37,112 bases of DNA from Gelidibacter salicanalis (GTDB taxonomy: Bacteria > Bacteroidota > Bacteroidia > Flavobacteriales > Flavobacteriaceae), in the NCBI RefSeq assembly GCF_016469035.1, contig NZ_JAEHJZ010000019.1, forward strand, positions 1 through 37,112. Direction: 5' to 3'. Below the pieces are notes generated by a model. That model saw only the letters and a list, made by a program, of their open reading frames with translations. It was not told where the DNA came from and searched no databases. This document shows positions 16,419-24,491 of this stretch, piece after piece. Numbering within the stretch: the first letter of the stretch is position 1; the number at the start of each line of letters is the position of its first letter. Both the position numbers and the translations under genes were made by a program.

Positions 16419-16586
16419 TCAATGCTTTTGTATTGCAGAAGAATCAGTATGTATTTTTTCGGAAATAGCATCCCGTGTTTCCCTATTGTTATCAATAATA
16501 ATTTTCAAAATGTCTTTCTGTCTTAGCGTTGAATCCGATAAATCTTCTAGATTCTTGCTAATCTGACCACCTCTCAGACCACCTAT
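16419..16586 (-). pseudogene. C-terminal stub of a RecG-like/AlbA-type ATP-binding regulator
   Basis: Reading the minus strand from 16586 gives IGGLRGGQISKNLEDLSDST, then RQKDILKIIIDNN and AISEKIHTDSSAIQKH before TGA (16419-16421). The GG..GGQI linker followed by a winged helix ending in S-A-[IV]-Q-K-H is characteristic of the C-terminal HTH of AAA_4/AlbA_2 proteins often annotated as ATP-dependent helicase RecG-like. The ATP-binding part and the residues after the recognition helix are missing. The first codons overlap the integrase stop (16583-16585) in another frame. Confidence 0.6.
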
Positions 16587-17833
16587 TTATTGATTAACTT
16601 CAGTTCATCCTTACCATTCAATATCTTCTGTAAATCAATCATATCCTTACTTAATTTATCCTCTAATACACGTGCATAAATCTGAGTTGTTGATATTTTT
16701 TTGTGACCCAATAATTTAGAAACCGTCTCTATAGGCACGCCATTGTTTAATGTAACAGTTGTGACAAAGGTGTGGCGAGTCATGTGAAAGGTGAGGCTCT
16801 TTCTAATTCCAACCACAGAAGCAATTTCTTTGAGATACAGATTGATTTTCACATTGCTAACCACGGGAAATAAGGTTTCTGAGATGACAGCCATAGGATG
16901 ATTGTCATATTTTTCTATGAGAAGTTTCGCCTTATCAAGTAAAGGAACTTTTACTTTTGTTTTAGTTTTTTGGCGATGCGTAACAATCCAATTATTACCA
17001 TCCATACCTTCTAAAACATGTTTTGGTTTAAGGATTTTAATATCAGCATAACTGATACCGGTATAGCAACTGAAAAGAAAAATATCACGCACCCTTTCAA
17101 GTCGCCCAATTGGAAAGTCATAGGTTTCGAGATTAGAAAGTTCATTAGCAGTCAAAAAATCACGTTCCTTCTTTTCATAGCTCATTTTCCAACGCATGAA
17201 TGGATCTTTGTCCAACCATTCCAAATGATAGGAAAGCGTAACCATTTTACGAAGCCTCTGAATGTGTTTCATGACGGTATTATGTCCCATCTCCCTATCG
17301 TGACCCTTTGGATAGTATGCGTTAAGAAATCGCTCAAAATCACAAATAAATTTATAATCCAATTGTTTTAATACAATATCCTTAATTTTTCTATCCTTTA
17401 AAAGAAACTTCTTAATGTAGTCTTCAGTGACCCCATAATTTCTAATCGAACCAGCAGCATGTGTGTTCTCTATTTTATTTGAATGATAATCAATAAGCTC
17501 CAATAACGTTTTGGAACTTTCATCCTCGCCAAGAAAAATAGTCTTGATTCTTTTAGCTGTAATAAGTTCCCCCTGAAATTTTAAATCCTGAAATATTTGA
17601 AAGAGTAATACTCGTGATTCTTCCAAATATTGATTGATCTGTTTTGCTTCGGAAGAATTACCTAAAACCTTTTTGTTCTTACCATCCCATAAATCGAGGG
17701 ATACCTTTCTTTTCAAGCTGATTTCAATTCTTTGCTGATTGACAGTTACCCTGGCATAAAGTAAGGCACTGTTGTTTTGTGCTTTCTTGGGATTTACCCA
17801 AAAGCGGATGGAAAATGTTTTTGAAGTACGCAT
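16583..17833 (-). CDS. Tyrosine site-specific integrase (Bacteroidota type)
   Basis: 416 residues. An N-terminal Arm-DNA-binding region (about 5-100, FWVNPKKAQNNSALLYARVT) is followed by a SAM-like core-binding domain (about 105-215) and the catalytic domain (about 225-400). Catalytic residues visible are His350 and Arg353 (FHMTRHTF), His377 (LLGHKKIS) and the nucleophile Tyr386 (TTQIYARV). At the first Arg position there is Ser261 (CYTGISYADI), as in the Bacteroides transposon integrase IntDOT. It lies 230 bases from the 3' end of tRNA-Arg and points away from it, the standard layout of an island integrase. A short inverted repeat (TCGTCTT...AAGACGA, 17839-17870) just upstream of its ATG may be an operator or a recombinase-binding site. 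Confidence 0.93.
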   Translation of the reverse strand: MRTSKTFSIRFWVNPKKAQNNSALLYARVTVNQQRIEISLKRKVSLDLWDGKNKKVLGNSSEAKQINQYLEESRVLLFQIFQDLKFQGELITAKRIKTIFLGEDESSKTLLELIDYHSNKIENTHAAGSIRNYGVTEDYIKKFLLKDRKIKDIVLKQLDYKFICDFERFLNAYYPKGHDREMGHNTVMKHIQRLRKMVTLSYHLEWLDKDPFMRWKMSYEKKERDFLTANELSNLETYDFPIGRLERVRDIFLFSCYTGISYADIKILKPKHVLEGMDGNNWIVTHRQKTKTKVKVPLLDKAKLLIEKYDNHPMAVISETLFPVVSNVKINLYLKEIASVVGIRKSLTFHMTRHTFVTTVTLNNGVPIETVSKLLGHKKISTTQIYARVLEDKLSKDMIDLQKILNGKDELKLINK

Positions 17834-17909
17834 AGTTGTCGTCTTTTAATGAAACAATATTTTAAGACGAAAGTCAAATCAACTACATCAATACAATTTA
17901 GGGAATTTT

Positions 17910-17957
17910 ATTTAAAAGAGACCTCAGGTCTCTTTTAAATAAAAGGTCTCTTTTTAG
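17910..17957. repeat. Perfect 14-bp hairpin plus third arm beside the integrase
   Basis: ATTTAAAAGAGACC, TCA, GGTCTCTTTTAAAT form a perfect hairpin (17910-17940). The right arm is then repeated directly as AGGTCTCTTTTT (17944-17955). It may be a terminator on the plus strand (hairpin, then a T run) or an arm-type recombinase site between attachment site and integrase. Confidence 0.6.
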
Positions 17958-18008
17958 CTACCATTTTAAATCAAATCATATCAAATTAAGGGTACCCATA
18001 AAAACCTA

Positions 18009-18042
18009 AAAACCAAGCGAATCCTAAGGATTGCTTGGTTTT
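18009..18042 (-). terminator. Rho-independent terminator of tRNA-Arg
   Basis: AACCAAGC, G, AATCC, TAA, GGATT, GCTTGGTT give a stem with one bulged base. On the minus strand it is followed by TTTTTAGGTTTTT. It begins 24 bases past the tRNA 3' end. Confidence 0.8.
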
Positions 18043-18066
18043 GATACCATTTGTAGATGGTAAAAG

Positions 18067-18140
18067 TGACCACGGAGGGATTCAAACCCACGACCGCTGG
18101 AGCCGAAATCCAGTGCTCTATTCAGCTGAGCTACGTGGCC
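18067..18140 (-). tRNA. tRNA-Arg, anticodon TCG
   Basis: 74 bases on the minus strand. The acceptor stem GGCCACG pairs with CGTGGTC (one G-T pair) with discriminator A. The D arm GTAGCTCAGCTGAATAGAGC, anticodon arm CTGGA-TTTCGGC-TCCAG and T arm ending GGGTTTGAATCCC are all present. The seven-base loop gives anticodon TCG, reading CGA (Arg). CCA is not encoded. Its 3' half faces the integrase and is the likely attachment site; I found no second copy of it in the window. Confidence 0.95.
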
Positions 18141-18146
18141 ATTTCA

Positions 18147-18163
18147 TCCCCGCGAAAGCGGAG
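18147..18163. repeat. Short GC-rich hairpin, possible dispersed repeat
   Basis: TCCCCGC-GAAA-GCGGAGA forms a small stem just 5' of tRNA-Arg. Motifs of this CCGC-GAAA-GCGG form look like short dispersed palindromes; only one copy is in this window. The rest of 18141-18275 shows nothing clear. Confidence 0.3.
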
Positions 18164-18275
18164 ATCTCTTTTAAGCTAATTACGCTTATACTTTATAATT
18201 GTATTTCTGTCTGTCCCGAACTATATGTCTGCAGACGATTTTCTATATTAATAGCATGCTTAATAGCCTCTCTAT

Positions 18276-18725
18276 CTAAGCCAATTTCGCCCTTACTATT
18301 GTCGAAATCGTTTTGCCATCAGCTTGACCTGCTAATTTTTGGTTGACAATTCCCATTACTTTACCCATGTCTTTCATTCCTTCTGCTCCAGTACTAGCAA
18401 TGGTTTCTATTACTACGCGTTCAATTTCTGCCTCACTTAATTGTGCTGGTAAAAATTGACTAATAACTTCCGCTTGTGCCAATTCTGGTTCAGCCAAATC
18501 AGATCGGTTCTGCTCCGTATATATAGTAGCACTATCTTTACGTTGCTTTACCAACTTCGACAGGATTTTAATTTCTTGTTCTTCAGAAATTTCTTCTTTA
18601 GATCCCGTTTCCGTCTGTGCTAACAAAATTTCAGATTTAATAGCTCTTAAAGCGCCCAATGCCATCTGGTCTTTATTCTTCATAGCTGCTTTCATTGCAG
18701 TCATCAAATCATCTTGTAAACTCAT
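18276..18725 (-). CDS. yqeY: GatB/YqeY domain protein
   Basis: 149 residues from ATG 18725 (MSLQDDLMTAMKAAMKNKDQ). The frame stays open to 18788, but the extra N-terminal residues are hydrophobic and not family-like, so I take the inner ATG. The protein is all helical and similar to the tRNA-binding tail domain of GatB (Asp/Glu-tRNA amidotransferase). Family landmarks are ALGALRAIKSEI, the LVKQRKDSA block, EVISQFLPAQLSE, and the GMKDMGKVMGIVNQKLAGQADG motif near the end. A role in tRNA-dependent amidation is suspected for the family but not proven. It lies downstream of ftsZ, separated from it by a terminator. Confidence 0.93.
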   Translation of the reverse strand: MSLQDDLMTAMKAAMKNKDQMALGALRAIKSEILLAQTETGSKEEISEEQEIKILSKLVKQRKDSATIYTEQNRSDLAEPELAQAEVISQFLPAQLSEAEIERVVIETIASTGAEGMKDMGKVMGIVNQKLAGQADGKTISTIVRAKLA

Positions 18726-18868
18726 AGTTCTTTTTTTGCTGCTGCGAAGATAATAAAAAGTAAGGAGTGTAAGGTAAACACACGACAAGATAATTCTAAA
18801 TTATATACGGTCACTCCACAGATTATCTTCAAACCTATATGACGTTACTTATCCTAATTAAGACATGC

Positions 18869-18904
18869 AAAAACCCGAAAAGTCCAATGACTCTTCGGGT
18901 TTTT
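18869..18904 (-). terminator. Strong terminator of the dcw cluster, after ftsZ
   Basis: AAAAACCCGAA, a loop, then TTCGGGTTTTT make a GC-capped stem with A and T tracts on both sides, so it could work in either direction. It sits 22 bases past the ftsZ stop and marks the end of the division-gene transcript. Confidence 0.9.
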
Positions 18905-18925
18905 AATTGAAAATAACGGTTGCTA

Positions 18926-20833
18926 TTAATCCACGTTATCATGCAAAAAAGAGTTATTACTTCTCAACTGTATATCATCGTTATCATCAGTGCCAACAGA
19001 CATTCTAGAGGCATTAAATTCAGAAGAGTGCCTTCTGTCATCCAAACTGACTCCTTGTCTTTTATAGGCAGGCTCCTTTTCAATTTCATCAACTTTTGCC
19101 GAATTGAATTTATAATTGAAATCTTTCATTTTACGCCTTCTTTCGTCAGCACGCTCTTTTAACATATCAGAAATTGGGCTGTTCATAGGATCAATTTCCT
19201 CCGGAGCAGAAGTTTCTTCTGGTGTTGAAATGACTTTCTTTTCAAAAACGATATCTTCAGCGATTTCTGACTTTTGCTTCGTTTTTGTTTTATTTAGTGA
19301 AGATTCATACGTTGTAAAATCATCAAGAGCGTAACGTTTTTCTCCGTTTTCGTCAGATTTAATTACCGAAATGATTTCTACATGATCATTAACTTTAATG
19401 TCTTTTGTAGTATCGTCTAAATCAAAAAGCACTTTTTTTTCTTCTTTACGCGTTTCTTCAACATTTTGATTGAACAATGGTAAGTCAAAAGTTAAAGTGA
19501 TTTGCTGTTCTTCCTCAAAAATATCTTTTGGAGTTTCTGCCTTAAATGGTTCAATAGGCGTAATGATAAAATCTTCTTCCTCTGCTTCCGCTGCGCTATC
19601 CAATACCTCATCATAAACCACATTCAGTTTTTTGATGAACTCCGTAGTTGGGATCAGATTCATGTTTAAATCTTGTTTCTTCTCCTCTTCTACTAACTTA
19701 TGGACCACAACCTTCTCTACTTCCTTTTCGAGGACGATTTCCGGTTTGATGATTGCTGGCTCGCGTTCTTTTACTTTAACGTCATTACTATCGTCTTCTA
19801 AGGCATGAACAACTTTTTTGGTTTCTGTATTAGAAATCTCATTTTGTTGTTCAATGTCGAAACCCGTAGCAATAATGGTTACAGAAATTGACTCCTGCAA
19901 CGATTCATCTTCACCAACACCCATGATGATATTTGCACCATGTCCGGCTTCGTTTTGAATATGGTCGTTTATTTCTCCAATTTCGTCAATAGTAATTTCC
20001 TGAACACCTGAAACGATGAGCAATAATACGTTTTTGGCTCCAGTAATTTTATTATCATTTAATAACGGAGAATCTAAAGCTTTCATAATAGCTTCTTGAG
20101 CACGTGTTTTACCAGATGATGTGGCTGAACCCATAATAGCAGTTCCGCTATTACTCAACACCGTCTTAGCATCGCGTAAATCAATGTTTTGTGTGTAGTG
20201 ATGGGTAATCACTTCCGCAATGCCTCTAGACGCGGTTGAAAGTACCTCATCAGCTTTAGAGAATCCTGCTTTAAAGCCTAGATTACCATAAACTTCACGC
20301 AATTTGTTATTGTTAATCACTACTAAAGAATCACAATGACTTCTTAAAGTTTCGATTCCTTTTTGAGCTTGCTCATTTCTAGTCTTACCCTCAAATAGGA
20401 AAGGCATTGTTACAATACCAACCGTTAGAATTTCCAATTCTTTGGCCATTTTAGCAATAACTGGAGCGGCTCCAGTACCTGTACCTCCACCCATACCAGC
20501 TGTAATGAACACCATTTTGGTATTGGTATCCAACATGCGGCGAATATCTTCTAAACTCTCAAGCGCAGCTTGCTCTCCTACTTCAGGGTTAGCACCCGCA
20601 CCTAGTCCTTCAGTTAAATTAACGCCTAACTGAATTTTGTTAGGGACACCACTGTTATGCAGGGCTTGGGAATCTGTGTTACAGATGACGAAATCAACAC
20701 CTTTGATTCCTTGTTGAAACATATGGTTTATAGCATTGCTTCCGCCTCCACCAACGCCTATCACTTTAATGACGTTAGATTGGTTTTTTGGCAAATCGAA
20801 TGCGATATTTCCAAATTCATTTTTATTGCTCAT
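18926..20833 (-). CDS. ftsZ: Cell division protein FtsZ
   Basis: Tubulin-like GTPase that polymerises into the Z ring at the division site. The 635-residue protein is much longer than E. coli FtsZ (383), as is usual in Flavobacteriaceae. The GTPase domain (about 15-330) has the N-terminal IGVGGGGSNAINHM, the tubulin signature GGGTGTG (115-121) and NNNKLREVYG. After about 340 comes a long acidic linker rich in Glu, Lys and Val (about 340-560), presumably disordered. The tail ends IQLRSNNSFLHDNVD, the conserved C-terminal peptide that likely docks FtsA. Last gene of the dcw cluster, separated from ftsA by a 130-base spacer with hairpin-forming repeats. Confidence 0.98.
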   Translation of the reverse strand: MSNKNEFGNIAFDLPKNQSNVIKVIGVGGGGSNAINHMFQQGIKGVDFVICNTDSQALHNSGVPNKIQLGVNLTEGLGAGANPEVGEQAALESLEDIRRMLDTNTKMVFITAGMGGGTGTGAAPVIAKMAKELEILTVGIVTMPFLFEGKTRNEQAQKGIETLRSHCDSLVVINNNKLREVYGNLGFKAGFSKADEVLSTASRGIAEVITHHYTQNIDLRDAKTVLSNSGTAIMGSATSSGKTRAQEAIMKALDSPLLNDNKITGAKNVLLLIVSGVQEITIDEIGEINDHIQNEAGHGANIIMGVGEDESLQESISVTIIATGFDIEQQNEISNTETKKVVHALEDDSNDVKVKEREPAIIKPEIVLEKEVEKVVVHKLVEEEKKQDLNMNLIPTTEFIKKLNVVYDEVLDSAAEAEEEDFIITPIEPFKAETPKDIFEEEQQITLTFDLPLFNQNVEETRKEEKKVLFDLDDTTKDIKVNDHVEIISVIKSDENGEKRYALDDFTTYESSLNKTKTKQKSEIAEDIVFEKKVISTPEETSAPEEIDPMNSPISDMLKERADERRRKMKDFNYKFNSAKVDEIEKEPAYKRQGVSLDDRRHSSEFNASRMSVGTDDNDDIQLRSNNSFLHDNVD

Positions 20834-20887
20834 AATGTTTTGGGTTTTACTGGATTCTTATTTAATATTTTGTTGAGACAAATTATT

Positions 20888-20966
20888 ATCTGTCTCTAAT
20901 TCTTTTATTAGACAGATGGTGATCTGTCTCTAATTCTTTTATTAGACAGATAATCATCTGTCTCTA
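20888..20966. repeat. 34-bp palindromic tandem repeat in the ftsA-ftsZ spacer
   Basis: Two full units (20888-20921, 20922-20955) and the start of a third (20956-20966). Each unit begins ATCTGTCTCTAATTC and ends ATTAGACAGAT plus four variable bases, so each can fold with ATCTGTCT pairing to AGACAGAT. The third partial copy runs into the ftsA stop codon (20964-20966). The core AGACAGAT recurs as GACAGAT in the array at 36334. Confidence 0.9.
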
Positions 20967-22307
20967 TTCGGCGTTATCTAAAAAATCTTTGACACGCTCT
21001 GTTAATTTGTCTAAAAATGTACGACGCTCCTTTTTTGGCGGCGGTATCAATTCCGGTTCTTCTTCAATTGTTGCAGAAGGCGCATCCACATTTTGTGCAG
21101 CTTCTTCCTCTACTTCTGCAGCGGCTTTTTCAATACGTTTACGCTCCTGACGTTTTAAACCATCCATAACCAAACCAACCGCTGTGGCATATAATGGACT
21201 GGCAATTTCTTCATCACTATCTCCTGCAAGATGCTCATTAGGAAACCCTATTCTGGTGTCCATACCAGTAATGTACTCTACCAATTGCTTTAAATGCTTA
21301 AGCTGAGCACCACCACCGGTGAGTACAATTCCTGCAATCAATTTTTTCTTTTGCTCTTCGTGTCCGTAATTTTTTATTTCAACATACACCTGTTCAACAA
21401 TCTCCACTACTCGCGCATGAATGATTTTTGACAGATTTTTAAGTGTAATTTCCTTTGGTTCTCTTCCTCTTAATCCTGGAATGGAAACAATTTCATTATC
21501 CTTATTTTCTCCTGGCCACGCTGAACCAAATTTTATTTTTAATAATTCTGCTTGCTTTTCAATAATGGAGCAGCCTTCTTTGATGTCTTCAGTAATCACA
21601 TTACCGCCAAATGGAATCACGGCCGTATGACGGATGATGCCGTCCTTAAACACCGCTAAATCAGTAGTACCACCTCCTATGTCAATCAAGGCAACACCAG
21701 CTTCTTTTTCTTCTTGGCTTAACACCGCGTTTGCTGAAGCTAAAGGCTCTAACGTAATGCCCTCCAACTCTAAACCTGAACTTTTTACACAACGCCCAAT
21801 ATTTCTGATGGATGATACCTGCCCAACAACCACATGGAAATTAGCTTCCAAACGTCCGCCGTACATTCCAATTGGTTCTTTGATTTCTGCCTGTCCGTCT
21901 ATTTTATATTCTTGAGGCAACACATGGATAATTTCTTCACCAGGAAGCATCACCAATTTATGCACTTGATTTATTAAACGGTCAATATCCTCTTCATCAA
22001 TCACCAGTTCAGAATTGGCACGGGTGATATAATCACTATGTTGCAGACTTCTAATATGCTGACCCGCAATACCCACGGTCACTTCTTCAATTTTCTGTCC
22101 ACTTTCAGCTTCAGCCTCTTGAATAGCCTGCTGAATGGACTGAATGGTTTGGGTGATATTATTGACCACGCCTCTATGTACACCTAAACTTTTAGCTCTA
22201 CCAATTCCTAAAATTTCGGCCTTGCCATAGTCATTTTTACGACCGATCATAGCTACAATTTTGGTCGTGCCTACATCGAGTCCTACTGAAATTTTATTAT
22301 TTTCCAT
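20964..22307 (-). CDS. ftsA: Cell division protein FtsA
   Basis: Actin-like ATPase that tethers FtsZ to the membrane. 447 residues. The phosphate-binding segments are VGLDVGTTK (8-16) and DIGGGTTDLAVF (209-220), and LTGGGAQL lies later in the C-terminal lobe. The SHS2 (1C) domain lies at about 85-165 (IIHVLPQEYKIDGQ). After about 385 a basic and acidic linker leads to the C-terminal amphipathic helix KLTERVKDFLDNAE that should bind the membrane. It begins three bases after ftsQ ends, so the two are translationally close. Its last codon and stop lie in a repeat shared with the ftsZ leader. Confidence 0.97.
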   Translation of the reverse strand: MENNKISVGLDVGTTKIVAMIGRKNDYGKAEILGIGRAKSLGVHRGVVNNITQTIQSIQQAIQEAEAESGQKIEEVTVGIAGQHIRSLQHSDYITRANSELVIDEEDIDRLINQVHKLVMLPGEEIIHVLPQEYKIDGQAEIKEPIGMYGGRLEANFHVVVGQVSSIRNIGRCVKSSGLELEGITLEPLASANAVLSQEEKEAGVALIDIGGGTTDLAVFKDGIIRHTAVIPFGGNVITEDIKEGCSIIEKQAELLKIKFGSAWPGENKDNEIVSIPGLRGREPKEITLKNLSKIIHARVVEIVEQVYVEIKNYGHEEQKKKLIAGIVLTGGGAQLKHLKQLVEYITGMDTRIGFPNEHLAGDSDEEIASPLYATAVGLVMDGLKRQERKRIEKAAAEVEEEAAQNVDAPSATIEEEPELIPPPKKERRTFLDKLTERVKDFLDNAE

Positions 22308-22310
22308 CCT

Positions 22311-23030
22311 TTACTTTTTGGTACATATGACCTGTTTATCAAATCTTAAATTGACAGCACTGTAACTATCCAGAGAACCATCCTTCATCGCTTTTTGATA
22401 AAAAGCCTTCAGGTTATTTATCTTTTTGTCTAATTGGTCCAATGACCCTAACTGCACTTTAAAATCATTCAATCTAAATTTTAGATCAATGCTTTTGTTT
22501 TCATTCTGATGAATCTCTGTGACGTGTTTTTTTAAAAAGTCGTCACTTTGCACTTTTTTAGCAACTTGAAACACATTATACAACTCATTTTTGGTTACAT
22601 AACCCGTAACCAAAGGCACTCTTGAGGTGTAATTTGTTGATAACGGCATGTAAGAACCTTCATCATCAATGTAATAGGACGCATTAGTACTTACCCTTGC
22701 AATTGGTTTCTTTTGTTCTATTTCAGCCGTCAAACTACCGTCAACGTTGATGTACACTTGCGCCCGCTTGATCATGACGTTGGCGTTCAGGGCAGATTCC
22801 AAGTCGTTCAAATCTATAATTTCTTTGGGCTTATTTGAAACACTCTCATGATTTTGTATTAACAACTTACTAACAGTTTCATGCGTGACAAATAAATTCT
22901 CATCTCCCAAAAATTTAATATTTGGTTCACTCACTTTCCGTGCTGAATTCCTGATGGAGGAAAACGCGAAAAGAAATGCTACCAAAACTAGCAATCCAAT
23001 GACTTTTATATGGTTGTAATTAATTTTCAA
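22311..23030 (-). CDS. ftsQ: Cell division protein FtsQ
   Basis: 239-residue bitopic membrane protein of the divisome. It has a short cytosolic N terminus and one membrane helix at about 8-26 (IKVIGLLVLVAFLFAFSSI). A periplasmic POTRA-like domain (about 35-115, NLFVTHETVSKLL...ALNANVMIKRAQVYINVDGSL) and the FtsQ beta domain follow. It starts with TTG at 23030, inside the last codons of murC (11-base overlap); the residues MKINYNHIK fit the family, and no ATG is available nearby. Identity rests on position and architecture, since FtsQ sequences diverge strongly. Confidence 0.92.
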   Translation of the reverse strand: MKINYNHIKVIGLLVLVAFLFAFSSIRNSARKVSEPNIKFLGDENLFVTHETVSKLLIQNHESVSNKPKEIIDLNDLESALNANVMIKRAQVYINVDGSLTAEIEQKKPIARVSTNASYYIDDEGSYMPLSTNYTSRVPLVTGYVTKNELYNVFQVAKKVQSDDFLKKHVTEIHQNENKSIDLKFRLNDFKVQLGSLDQLDKKINNLKAFYQKAMKDGSLDSYSAVNLRFDKQVICTKK

Positions 23031-24372
23031 GTTCTAAGGCTTGTTTTATATGTTTTACTTGAGCTCCAATATCTCCTGCTCCAATGGTCAAAATTACGAA
23101 CGCATCTGAAGCTAATATTTCAGAAATCAACGCTGATTTCTGAACCAATTTTTTGCTACTATTTTTAATTTTGGTCAACAACCATTCTGAGGTGATTCCT
23201 TCCATAGGTAATTCTCTTGCAGGATAAATATCGAGCAAAAGAATCTGATCAAATTGGGAAAGACTTTCTCCAAAATCGTCGGCGAAATCACGCGTTCTAC
23301 TAAACAAATGTGGCTGAAATATGGCCAATACTTTTTTATCGGGGTACATTTCTCTAACCGCGTGATGCACGGCATTAATTTCTTCAGGGTGATGTGCATA
23401 ATCATCTATAAACACCAACGCATCGGTTTTGATTTGATACGTAAAGCGTCTTTTAACCCCTTTAAAGGATGCTAAAGCTTTGGCGAGCTGTTGGTGAGGG
23501 AGACCATATTCTACAGTCATCGCCAAAGCCAATATAGCATTCGACAAATTATGTCTACCAGGTAGGTTAAATCTAAAATTATGCAGTATACCAGCTGGCG
23601 TGTTTACGTCAAACTCATAACTGCCATTACTGATTTTTATATTTTGGGCGGAATAGTCCGCATCATCTTCTACGCCATAGGTAATACCTTCTAACGGCAG
23701 CCCATTTTTAACGAAGAGCTTTCCGTGAGGCTTCAATCTTTTTGTAAAATCTATGAATGATTTTGTCAGTTCTTCTGCTTCGCCGTAAATATCAAGATGG
23801 TCAGCATCCATTGAGGTAATGCCAGCCATGTCAGGTGATAGCGTTAAAAACGAACGGTCAAACTCATCTGCTTCAACAACTGTCACTTCAGTACCATTTA
23901 GGATAAAGTTGGAATTGTAATTTTCGCTCACACCTCCTAAAAAAGCTGTTACCGGAACATCACATTCATTAAGCAAATGCCCCAAGATACACGTTGTGGT
24001 TGTTTTACCGTGCGTACCCGCAACCGCAAAGCAAAATGTATTTTTTGTAATTTCTCCGAGAACAGTAGAACGTTTTAGAACTTCAAAATTTTGATCCTTA
24101 AAAAAGTTGAACTCCACATGTTCTTTAGGAATTGCAGGGGTATACACCACCAACGTATGCGCTTTATCTAAAAACGCAACAGGGATACTGCTCACAGCAT
24201 CCTCAAAATGCACGTCTACACCAATTGCCTTTAGAGCCTCAGTGATTTCGGTTTCGGTTCTATCATAACCCGCTACCAACTTTCCTTCAGCAACAAAATA
24301 GCGCGCAAGCGCACTCATTCCGATGCCTCCGATTCCGATAAAATAAACGTTATGTAGTGTTTGTAAATTCAA
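23020..24372 (-). CDS. murC: UDP-N-acetylmuramate-L-alanine ligase
   Basis: Adds L-Ala to UDP-MurNAc with ATP, the first amino-acid step of the peptidoglycan stem, in the cytosol. 450 residues. It has the N-terminal UDP-binding GIGGIGMSA (13-21), the ATP P-loop GTHGKTTT (119-126), the central EADEFDRSF and DADHLDIYG, and the C-terminal IFQPHLFSRT with DIYPARE typical of MurC. It starts with TTG at 24372; no in-frame ATG lies upstream or in the first residues. The start codon directly abuts a GTCTGTT tandem repeat. Overlaps ftsQ by 11 bases. Confidence 0.97.
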   Translation of the reverse strand: MNLQTLHNVYFIGIGGIGMSALARYFVAEGKLVAGYDRTETEITEALKAIGVDVHFEDAVSSIPVAFLDKAHTLVVYTPAIPKEHVEFNFFKDQNFEVLKRSTVLGEITKNTFCFAVAGTHGKTTTTCILGHLLNECDVPVTAFLGGVSENYNSNFILNGTEVTVVEADEFDRSFLTLSPDMAGITSMDADHLDIYGEAEELTKSFIDFTKRLKPHGKLFVKNGLPLEGITYGVEDDADYSAQNIKISNGSYEFDVNTPAGILHNFRFNLPGRHNLSNAILALAMTVEYGLPHQQLAKALASFKGVKRRFTYQIKTDALVFIDDYAHHPEEINAVHHAVREMYPDKKVLAIFQPHLFSRTRDFADDFGESLSQFDQILLLDIYPARELPMEGITSEWLLTKIKNSSKKLVQKSALISEILASDAFVILTIGAGDIGAQVKHIKQALELEN

Positions 24373-24373
24373 A

Positions 24374-24398
24374 GTCTGTTGTCTGTTGTCTGTTGTCT
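24374..24398. repeat. GTCTGTT tandem heptamer, 3.6 units
   Basis: Units at 24374-24380, 24381-24387, 24388-24394 and a partial GTCT. It lies directly against the murC start codon and is separated from the next array by ten bases. Confidence 0.85.
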
Positions 24399-24408
24399 AA
24401 GGTTAACT

Positions 24409-24491
24409 TATTCTTTATTCTTTATTCTTTATTCTTTATTCTCTATTCTCTATTCTCTATTCTCTATTCTCTATTCTCTATTCTCTATTCT
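24409..24491. repeat. TATTCTY tandem heptamer array between murG and murC
   Basis: Four TATTCTT units then seven TATTCTC units and a partial one (plus strand). The array overlaps the last seven codons of murG, including its stop. Unit variants are sorted in blocks, as expected from slippage. Confidence 0.95.

Noticed and set aside
1-18000. Second attachment site for the tRNA-Arg island
   Set aside because: I looked for a repeat of the tRNA 3' half by eye and saw none; the similar GGATTTGAATCC inside ftsW is too short and on the wrong side.
18726-18788. Longer N terminus of YqeY
   Set aside because: The added residues are hydrophobic and absent from the family; the ATG at 18725 gives the standard MSLQ-type start.
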